Source: an uncultured Amaricoccus sp.
Lineage (GTDB): Bacteria > Pseudomonadota > Alphaproteobacteria > Rhodobacterales > Rhodobacteraceae
Length of the DNA stretch: 6,450 nucleotides
Direction: 5' to 3'
Assembly (NCBI RefSeq): GCF_937858865.1
Contig: NZ_CALLYO010000356.1
Location: forward strand, 1-6,450
The notes beneath the pieces are model-generated. The model was not told where the DNA came from. It saw nothing but the letters and a program-made list of their open reading frames with translations, and ran no database searches. The position numbers and the translations under genes are program-made. Shown in pieces: positions 1 to 4,605 of this stretch. Numbering within the stretch: position 1 is the stretch's first letter; the number at the start of each line of letters is the position of its first letter.

Positions 1-431
1 GCCCGACCTCGAACCTCTTCCTCGGCAGCGGGCTCTTCGACGATGCCGGGCTCGGCGCGGCCGGGGTGCGGCGGGCGATCGCGACCGACGTGGGCGGCGG
101 CACCAGCTACTCGATGCTGCGCACGCTCGACGAGGGCTACAAGGTGCTGGCGCTGAAGGGGCAGAAGCTCGATCCCCTGCGCGCCTTCTGGTGGATCACC
201 CGCGGCAATGCCGCCGCGCTTGGGCTCGAGGACCGGATCGGCACGCTGGAGGCGGGGGCCGAGGCGGACGTCGTGGTGCTCGACAGCGCCGCGACGCCGG
301 CGATGGCGCTGCGCATGGAGACGGTGCGCACGCTCGCCGAGGAGCTCTTCGTGCTGCAGGTGCTGGGCGACGACCGGGCGGTGGCCGCGACCTACGTCGC
401 CGGCGAGCGCTGGGCGGCCGAGGCGGCCTGA
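1..431 (+). CDS. guaD: Guanine deaminase, C-terminal part (5' end outside window)
   Basis: Guanine deaminase is a cytosolic zinc amidohydrolase that converts guanine to xanthine and ammonia in purine salvage and catabolism. The reading frame enters at base 3 and runs for 142 codons to the TGA at 429-431, so the N-terminal part with the HxH metal motif is not in the window. Seen directly: PTSNLFLGSGLFDDAG at the window start, a guanine-deaminase hallmark, then ATDVGGGTSYSML, whose Asp (codon 87-89) corresponds to the family's conserved metal/catalytic aspartate. The end contains EDRIGTLEAGAEADVVVLD, the C-terminal composite domain typical of amidohydrolases. The GTG at 66 is internal and is not a start. 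The next gene on this strand begins 110 bases later, beyond a strong inverted repeat, so co-transcription is uncertain. Family assignment is firm; physiological role is inferred from the family. Confidence 0.93.
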   Translation, partial: PTSNLFLGSGLFDDAGLGAAGVRRAIATDVGGGTSYSMLRTLDEGYKVLALKGQKLDPLRAFWWITRGNAAALGLEDRIGTLEAGAEADVVVLDSAATPAMALRMETVRTLAEELFVLQVLGDDRAVAATYVAGERWAAEAA

Positions 432-445
432 GCAGCGCCCGGCCC

Positions 446-498
446 GGGCAGCGGCCGGCACGCTCCCGCCCGCCCACCCCGCGCGCCGGCCGCTGCCC
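446..498 (+). terminator. Perfect 14-bp inverted repeat after guaD, candidate terminator
   Basis: The arms GGGCAGCGGCCGGC (446-459) and GCCGGCCGCTGCCC (485-498) are exact reverse complements, separated by a 25-base C-rich loop. The stem starts 15 bases after the guaD stop. A second smaller hairpin, GCGCCC/GGGCGC at 502-507 and 512-517 with a 4-base loop, follows directly. Neither is followed by a T-tract, so this is not a canonical intrinsic terminator. It may be a weak terminator, an mRNA 3' stabiliser or a dispersed palindromic repeat. A short alternative pairing, GCCC 437-440 with GGGC 446-449, would compete with the main stem. The remainder of 432-541 shows no convincing sigma-70-like promoter for the next gene. 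Confidence 0.4.
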
Positions 499-541
499 TC
501 CGCGCCCGGCGGGGCGCTTGCGGCGGCCGGGAAAAGGCTCG

Positions 542-1651
542 ATGCTGGCGGCCATGCGCCTGACGCCGCTCGCCGCCAGCCTGCCCGCCACCGTGCCCTT
601 CGTCGGGCCGGAGGCGCAGGAGCGCGCCATGGGGCGGCGCTTCGTGGCGCGGATCGGCGCCAACGAGAGCGTCTTCGGCCCCTCGCCGCGGGCGGTGGCG
701 GCGATGGCCGAGGCGGCGGCGTCGGTCTGGATGTACGGCGACCCCGAGCTCCACGAGCTCAAGGCGGCGATCGCGGCGCACCACGGGGTGCGGCCGGAGA
801 ATGTGACGGTCGGCGAGGGGATCGACGGCCTGCTCGGCAACCTCGTGCGGCTGCTGGTCGCGCCGGGGACGCCGGTGGTGAGCTCGGCCGGGGCCTATCC
901 GACCTTCGCCTACCATGTGGCGGGCTTCGGCGGCACGCTCGTCAATGTGCCCTACCGCGGCGATGCCGAGGACCCCGAGGCGCTGCTCCTCGCTGCGCGC
1001 AAGGCCGGGGCGCCGCTCGTCTATCTCGCCAATCCCGACAATCCGATGGGGAGCTGGCACGCCGGGGCGCGCATCGCCGAGATGATCGCCCGGCTGCCCG
1101 GGGGGTGCCTGCTCTGCCTCGACGAGGCCTATGCCGATTTCGCCCCCGAGGGGGCGCTGCCGCCGCTCGACGTCGGCGAGCCGCGGGTGATCCGCATGCG
1201 CACCTTCTCCAAGGCGCAGGGCATGGCCGGGGCGCGCATCGGCTATGCGCTCGGGCATCCCGAGCTCATTGCCGCCTTCGACCGGGTCAGGAACCACTTC
1301 GGGGTCAACGCGATCGCCATGGCCGGGGCGCTGGCCGCGCTCGGGGACCGGGCGTGGCTGGCCGAGGTGGTGGCGGCGGTCGACGCCGGGCGCGCGCGCC
1401 TCGCCGGGATCGCCGCGGCGAACGGGCTCCGCGCGCTGCCCTCGGCGACGAACTTCGTCGCGGTCGACTGCGGGCGGGACGGCGGCTTCGCCCGGCGGGT
1501 GCTCGAGGGGCTGGTCGCGCGGGGGATCTTCGTGCGCAAGCCCTTCGTCGCGCCGCAGGACCGCTGCATCCGCGTCACCGTCGGGCGGGAGGCCGATCTC
1601 GACGCCTTCGCCGCCGCCCTGCCCGAGGCGCTCGAGGCGGCCTACCAGTAG
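542..1651 (+). CDS. HisC-like PLP-dependent aminotransferase (class I/II)
   Basis: A 369-residue fold-type I aminotransferase resembling histidinol-phosphate aminotransferase (HisC), expected to be cytosolic and to transfer an amino group between a phosphorylated or aromatic amino compound and 2-oxoglutarate. Visible motifs: GANESVFGPSP (39-49) in the substrate-lid region, NPDNPMG (164-170) with the PLP-contacting Asn167, CLDEAYADF with Asp194 and Tyr197, RTFSKAQGMAGARIGY carrying the Schiff-base Lys224 (codon 1211-1213) and Arg232, and IRVTVG with Arg344 as the likely carboxylate anchor. Length fits HisC (about 350-370). The usual NPNNPTG is changed to NPDNPMG and the N-terminus reads MRLTPLAASLPATVPFVGPE, so a HisC paralogue of unknown substrate is as likely as true HisC. 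ATG 542 has AAAGG at 533-537, rather close; ATG 554 (MRLTPL) is an equally possible start. The 3' end overlaps the convergent PRC-barrel gene by 10 bp. Confidence 0.88.
   Translation: MLAAMRLTPLAASLPATVPFVGPEAQERAMGRRFVARIGANESVFGPSPRAVAAMAEAAASVWMYGDPELHELKAAIAAHHGVRPENVTVGEGIDGLLGNLVRLLVAPGTPVVSSAGAYPTFAYHVAGFGGTLVNVPYRGDAEDPEALLLAARKAGAPLVYLANPDNPMGSWHAGARIAEMIARLPGGCLLCLDEAYADFAPEGALPPLDVGEPRVIRMRTFSKAQGMAGARIGYALGHPELIAAFDRVRNHFGVNAIAMAGALAALGDRAWLAEVVAAVDAGRARLAGIAAANGLRALPSATNFVAVDCGRDGGFARRVLEGLVARGIFVRKPFVAPQDRCIRVTVGREADLDAFAAALPEALEAAYQ
1642..1651. other. Tail-to-tail overlap of two convergent genes
   Basis: The aminotransferase stop (TAG, 1649-1651, plus strand) and the PRC-barrel stop (TAG on the minus strand, read from 1644-1642) lie at the two ends of one 10-base segment, CTACCAGTAG. 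Each gene therefore encodes its last residues through the other's stop codon. There is no space between the genes for a bidirectional terminator, so any transcription end must lie inside one of the coding sequences or be Rho-dependent. Confidence 0.9.
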
Positions 1652-2355
1652 ACCGGATAGCCGTAGTAGCCGAAGTAGCGTTCCTCGAAGGCGCGGTCGA
1701 CGGTCTGCGAGGGGTCGAACTCCGGGGCGTTGGCGATCTGCTCGCGGGTGAGCTCGGTCTCGGCGGTGCGCTCGGCCCAGCTGACGCCGGTGATCGCCGC
1801 CGGCACGACCAGCACCTGCCGGCCGCTCCACCAGCCGCCGGTGCCGACGACGAGGTAGCGGACCGCCCAGCCCTCGGGATCGAGCAGGAAGTCGTCGACC
1901 TGGCCGATCGCGCCGTCGCGGGCGCCGAGGTGGTAGCCGGTCATCTCGCCGGTGGAGCGCAGGTGCGCGTCGATATGCCCCTCGGCCTCGACCACTCCCG
2001 GCGGCATCGGCTGCGACGGGCGCTCGACCCCGAGCCAGTAGTCGGGCGCGCCATAGTGGCGGTTGAGCCGCGCCTCGTACTGGCGCGAGACCGGCGCGTC
2101 GGCCTCGAGCGGCGGCCCGGCGCGCACCTCCTCGCGGCTGAGCGCGAGCCGGAGCAGCGGCGGATCACCGTCCTCCGCCGTCAGCTGGCCGGCGGCGATC
2201 AGCACCTTGCGGCCGGGCAGCCAGGTGCCGGTGTCGGCCACGAACCAGCGCACGATCCAGCGCCGGTCGTCGAACAGGCAGTCGCGGATGGCGCCGATCG
2301 CGCCATCGCTGGCTTTGAGCGCGTAGCTGCCGAGGCTCGAGGCGCGCCAGAGCAT
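1642..2355 (-). CDS. Tandem PRC-barrel domain protein
   Basis: A 237-residue protein made of two copies of a PRC-barrel-type unit, residues 1-107 and 131-237, joined by a 23-residue linker. The copies align without a gap at a constant offset of 130, and about 37 of 107 positions are identical by hand count. Shared landmarks are DGAIG (17-21, 147-151), Asp25/155, W33/163, TG (42-43, 172-173), GR (48-49, 178-179), SREEV/TREQI (73-77, 203-207) and a terminal Tyr-Trp (106-107, 236-237). PRC-barrels are small beta-barrels named from the photosynthetic reaction centre H subunit and are also found in RimM and stress-linked proteins; no catalytic residues are expected. No signal peptide or membrane segment is seen. 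GGAGG (2361-2365 on the opposite strand) lies 5 bases before the ATG. The DUF1269 gene ends 17 bases upstream, which implies co-transcription. Specific function is unknown. Confidence 0.88.
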   Translation of the reverse strand: MLWRASSLGSYALKASDGAIGAIRDCLFDDRRWIVRWFVADTGTWLPGRKVLIAAGQLTAEDGDPPLLRLALSREEVRAGPPLEADAPVSRQYEARLNRHYGAPDYWLGVERPSQPMPPGVVEAEGHIDAHLRSTGEMTGYHLGARDGAIGQVDDFLLDPEGWAVRYLVVGTGGWWSGRQVLVVPAAITGVSWAERTAETELTREQIANAPEFDPSQTVDRAFEERYFGYYGYPVYW

Positions 2356-2372
2356 GGGCGCCTCCCCGGCGG

Positions 2373-2882
2373 TCAGGAGGTCGCCGCGCCGGCGGTCTCG
2401 CCGGCCAGCGCCTTGCGCAGCGCATCCTCGCGGGTGTGGTCGAGCGAGGTCTGCAGCACCCGGCCGCCGACGCCCTCGAGCCCGGCCAGCACCTTGTCGC
2501 CGGTGACCTTGCGCACCAGCACGAAGAGCACCGCCTCGCCCGGCTTCAGGTCCTCGGTGGCGAGCTCCTTCATGAAGCGGTCGTTGACGCCGACGTCGGT
2601 CAGGGCGCCGGCGACCGCCCCCGAGGCCGCGCCGGCGGCGACGCCGAGCAGCGGGTTCATGAAGAGGACGCCGATGAGCAGGCCCCAGAAGCTGCCGCCC
2701 GCCGCCCCGGCGGCGGTGGTGTTGAGCAGCTGGTTCAGCTTCACCTTGCCGGCATCGGTCTTGGTCGCGATCACCGCGTCGCCGATGTCGATCAGATAGT
2801 CCTTCTGCATGTCGAGGATCTTCTGCCGGACTTCCTCGGCCTTCTCCTCGGACGGAAACATCACCGCGATGAGGTCTGCCAT
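2373..2882 (-). CDS. DUF1269 family membrane protein
   Basis: A 169-residue protein matching the DUF1269 (COG4803) family of predicted membrane proteins, whose biochemical function is not established. The N-terminal part MADLIAVMFPSEEKAEEV is typical: a short alpha/beta segment that continues to about residue 55. A Gly/Ala-rich hydrophobic region (about 56-95) includes GGSFWGLLIGVLFMNPLLG and AAGAASGAVAGAL and could form two helices packing through glycine zippers. The C-terminal half returns to a soluble fold (DRFMKELATEDLKPGEAVLFVLVRK) and ends in a charged, Ala-rich tail. AAGGGGG, read from 2894-2888, lies 5 bases before the ATG and supports this start over the longer open frame extending upstream. 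The gene lies between the glycine-zipper lipoprotein (76 bases upstream) and the PRC-barrel gene (17 bases downstream), consistent with an inner-membrane or envelope role. Confidence 0.88.
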   Translation of the reverse strand: MADLIAVMFPSEEKAEEVRQKILDMQKDYLIDIGDAVIATKTDAGKVKLNQLLNTTAAGAAGGSFWGLLIGVLFMNPLLGVAAGAASGAVAGALTDVGVNDRFMKELATEDLKPGEAVLFVLVRKVTGDKVLAGLEGVGGRVLQTSLDHTREDALRKALAGETAGAATS

Positions 2883-2922
2883 TCTGGCCCCCTTGGATTG
2901 CTGTCTGCCTGGCTGCCGCCGC

Positions 2923-2940
2923 CCGGCGCGGTCGCGCCGG
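2923..2940 (-). other. GC-rich stem-loop between lipoprotein and DUF1269 genes
   Basis: CCGGCGCG (2923-2930) and CGCGCCGG (2933-2940) are perfect reverse complements separated by 2 bases, giving a realistic stem of 7 bp with a 4-base loop. It sits 18 bases after the lipoprotein stop and 40 bases before the DUF1269 start. No U-tract follows in the direction of transcription, so it is not a standard terminator. It could partly attenuate read-through or protect the 3' end of the upstream message. GC-rich DNA gives such palindromes fairly readily by chance. Confidence 0.35.
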
Positions 2941-2958
2941 ACGGCCCCCGGGGCGGGA

Positions 2959-3189
2959 CTACTTGCAGGCCGGGTTCTGCGTGCCGATCGCGGCACCGGT
3001 GCCGGCGCCGACCGCCGTCGCGATCTGCTTGCCGCTGCCGCCGCCGATCTGGTTGCCGAGAAGGCCGCCCACCGCCGCGCCGCCCAGCACGCCGCCGGCG
3101 CATTGCAGCTCGCGGTTGGTCTGCGGATTCTGGGTGCAGCCGGCGGCGGCGAAGGCCGCAAGCGCCAGCAGGACAAGTGTCGCTCTCAT
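2959..3189 (-). CDS. Small glycine-zipper lipoprotein
   Basis: A 76-residue predicted lipoprotein. The N-terminus MRATLVLLALAAFAAAGC has a positive charge, a hydrophobic core and a lipobox-like AAGC ending at Cys18, the expected lipidation site. The next residues are TQ rather than Asp, so outer-membrane sorting is plausible. The mature part is dominated by a glycine zipper, GGVLGGAAVGGLLGNQIGG (32-50) and AVGAGTGAAIG (59-69), as in the glycine-zipper 2TM / 17-kDa surface antigen / SlyB-like families. TQNP appears on both sides of the zipper (19-22 and 70-73), and two further cysteines, C30 and C75, flank it and might form a disulfide. GGAG, read from 3200-3197, lies 7 bases before the ATG. 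It starts 41 bases after the class V aminotransferase stop and precedes the DUF1269 gene. Likely an envelope structural or stability protein; exact function unknown. Confidence 0.85.
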   Translation of the reverse strand: MRATLVLLALAAFAAAGCTQNPQTNRELQCAGGVLGGAAVGGLLGNQIGGGSGKQIATAVGAGTGAAIGTQNPACK

Positions 3190-3230
3190 TCCTGATCTCC
3201 GTTCGGTGCCCCGGGGTTGTACGCCATCAT

Positions 3231-4466
3231 CTATGCGGTTCCGTCGGCATGATCCACCGATTTCGTGGCCGGCCCGGGCGGGCTTTCGCCGGCGATCACC
3301 GCCCCCGCCGCCTCGACCCCGCCCGTCCCGTGGCGGATGCCGAGGGCGCGGAAGCCCGCCTCGACGGTCGCGAGCGTGCCGAGCAGCATCGGCGGGTTGA
3401 GATGCCCCATGTGGCCGATGCGGAAGATGCTGTCGGGGTCGACCCCCGGCACGCTCAGCCCGACCCCGAGCGTGACGCCGGCGGCGTCGGCGCACCAGCG
3501 GCGGAGCCGCGTGCCCTCGCCGGGGCCGGTGGTGATGGTGGTGACCGCGTGGCTGCGCAGCGCCGGCTCGGCGACGTTGAGCCCGAGCGCGCCGCCGCGG
3601 CCCCAGGCCTCGACCGCCGCCCAGACCGCGCGGGCGAAGACCGCGTGCCGCGCCCAGACCGCCGCGAGCCCCTCCTCCTCGAGGATCATGTCGAGCGCGG
3701 TGCGCAGGCCGTAGAGATGGTGCGTCGGCGCCGTGCCGCAGAAGCGCTCGTAGGGCACGCTCGGCGCCGTGCGCGGCCGCCAGTCCCAGTAGGGGCTGGT
3801 GCAACTCACCCCGGTCTCCTCCGCCCGGTGCCCGTGGAAGGTGAAGGCGAGCCCCGGCGGGGTCATCAGCCCCTTCTGGCAGGCGGCGACCATGACGTCG
3901 ACGCCGAGCGCGTCCATCTCGAAGCGGTCGCAGCCGAGCGAGGCGATGCAGTCGACGACGAGGAGCGCCGGGTGCCCCGCCGCGTCGAGCGCCGCGCGCA
4001 GCGCCGCGACGTCGTTCCGGACCGAGGAGGCGGTGTCGGTCTGCACCGAGAGGACGGCGCGGATCTGGTGCCCGCGGTCGGCGCGCAGCCGCTCGGCCAC
4101 CCGCGCGGGGTCGAGCGCGGCGCGGAAGCCGAAGTCGATCACCTCCGCCTCCACCCCCATCGTCCGCGCCATCTGCGCCCAGCCGAGCCCGAAGCGGCCG
4201 GTGGCGATGAAGAGCGCCTTCTGCCCGGGGGCGAGGATGTTGGCGATCGCCGCCTCCCAGGCGGCATGGCCGTTGCCGATGTAGATCGCCGCCTTTCCCG
4301 CCGTCCCCGCCACCCGCGCGAGGTCGGCGATGATCGTCTCGGTCATCTCGACCAGCTCGCCCTCGTAGATGTTGGGCGCCGGCCGGTGCATGGCGGCGAG
4401 CACCCGGTCGGGGATGATCGACGGCCCGGGGATGGCGAGGATGTCGCGGCCGCGCGAGAAGGTCAT
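3231..4466 (-). CDS. Class V aminotransferase, alanine/serine-glyoxylate type
   Basis: A 411-residue PLP-dependent aminotransferase of the alanine-glyoxylate / serine-glyoxylate / pyridoxamine-pyruvate / ureidoglycine-glyoxylate family (fold type I, class V). It is cytosolic and moves an amino group to glyoxylate or pyruvate. Seen: AIPGPSIIPDRVLAAM (11-26), the family's substrate-loop start; YIGNGHAAWEAA (62-73) in the PLP-phosphate region; VVDCIASLG with Asp172 for the pyridine nitrogen; ACQKGLMTPPG with the Schiff-base Lys198 (codon read 3875-3873); TAPTHHLYGLRTAL (245-258); and RIGHMG with Arg349 as the likely carboxylate ligand. All expected catalytic positions are intact. About 30 extra, low-complexity C-terminal residues follow the conserved core. 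GGAG, read from 4478-4475, lies 8 bases before the ATG. The gene diverges from the ABC transporter and precedes three envelope genes on the same strand. The substrate cannot be fixed from sequence alone. Confidence 0.9.
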   Translation of the reverse strand: MTFSRGRDILAIPGPSIIPDRVLAAMHRPAPNIYEGELVEMTETIIADLARVAGTAGKAAIYIGNGHAAWEAAIANILAPGQKALFIATGRFGLGWAQMARTMGVEAEVIDFGFRAALDPARVAERLRADRGHQIRAVLSVQTDTASSVRNDVAALRAALDAAGHPALLVVDCIASLGCDRFEMDALGVDVMVAACQKGLMTPPGLAFTFHGHRAEETGVSCTSPYWDWRPRTAPSVPYERFCGTAPTHHLYGLRTALDMILEEEGLAAVWARHAVFARAVWAAVEAWGRGGALGLNVAEPALRSHAVTTITTGPGEGTRLRRWCADAAGVTLGVGLSVPGVDPDSIFRIGHMGHLNPPMLLGTLATVEAGFRALGIRHGTGGVEAAGAVIAGESPPGPATKSVDHADGTA

Positions 4467-4569
4467 CGGGAAGGCTCCGGCTGAATCGGCGCGACGTTAG
4501 CCCCGGCCGCCGGCGGAGTGAATGCCGAATGGGGTTGGTCGGCCCGCCGCCGCCATGCTAGTCCGGCCA

Positions 4570-4590
4570 GCGGCCGGCACGACCGGCCGC
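4570..4590 (+). promoter_or_regulatory. 8-bp inverted repeat just upstream of the ABC exporter RBS
   Basis: GCGGCCGG (4570-4577) and CCGGCCGC (4583-4590) form perfect arms around the 5-base loop CACGA. The repeat ends 5 bases before the AGGA ribosome-binding site of the ABC exporter. It could act as an operator for a dimeric repressor or as a leader hairpin affecting translation. Both readings are inference, and the arms are entirely G/C in GC-rich DNA. Confidence 0.35.
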
Positions 4591-4595
4591 CGCCC

Positions 4596-4599
4596 AGGA
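4596..4599 (+). promoter_or_regulatory. Ribosome-binding site fixing the ABC exporter start
   Basis: AGGA lies 6 bases before the ATG at 4606. In-frame ATGs at 4522 and 4555 would add 28 or 17 residues of low-complexity Arg/Pro/Gly sequence, have no comparable site, and would run the coding region through the inverted repeat. The 4606 start is therefore preferred. Confidence 0.6.
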
Positions 4600-4605
4600 T
4601 CGCCG

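Larger units (their letters stand above)
4467..4605. promoter_or_regulatory. Divergent intergenic region, aminotransferase / ABC exporter
   Basis: These 139 bases separate the two divergent start codons and must hold at least the 5' leaders, and probably the promoters, of both genes. A perfect 10-bp palindrome, CCGCCGGCGG, lies at 4507-4516, and a longer inverted repeat lies at 4570-4590. TTGGTC at 4535-4540 resembles a -35 element, but ATGCTA at 4555-4560 is only 14 bases away, too close for a standard sigma-70 promoter, so no promoter can be placed with confidence. No credible small gene is seen here. Confidence 0.5.

Noticed and set aside
449..462. 14-base sequence CAGCGGCCGGCACG occurring both here and at 4568-4581 in the divergent intergenic region
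   Set aside because: It is short, strongly GC-biased, and the flanks differ at once on both sides, so chance is a sufficient explanation.
478..487. Residues 478-487 of the ABC exporter: signature reads FSGGE rather than LSGGQ
   Set aside because: FSGGE/LSGGE variants are common in active exporters, and Walker A, Walker B Glu503 and His534 are intact, so no degenerate site is implied. Coordinates here are protein residues.
208..2799. Very long open frames overlapping other genes, for example plus 208-2799, minus 392-1831, plus 2436-4484, minus 4558-6282 and plus 4518-6416
   Set aside because: High GC removes stop codons from shadow frames. Their translations are Arg/Ala/Gly/Pro low complexity without domain motifs, while the overlapping frames show intact catalytic motifs.
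3220..3242. Possible EcfG-type stress promoter before the lipoprotein gene (GGAAC then CGTA on the minus strand)
   Set aside because: The spacer is 14 bases instead of the expected 16-17 and the -10 match is imperfect; Rhodobacterales-type genomes also generally lack this sigma factor system.
4535..4560. Sigma-70-like promoter TTGGTC ... ATGCTA for the ABC exporter
   Set aside because: The spacer is only 14 bases and both hexamers match weakly.
4522..4605. Longer N-terminus for the ABC exporter from ATG 4522 or 4555
   Set aside because: It would add low-complexity residues without a ribosome-binding site; ATG 4606 has AGGA at good spacing and gives the family's usual length.
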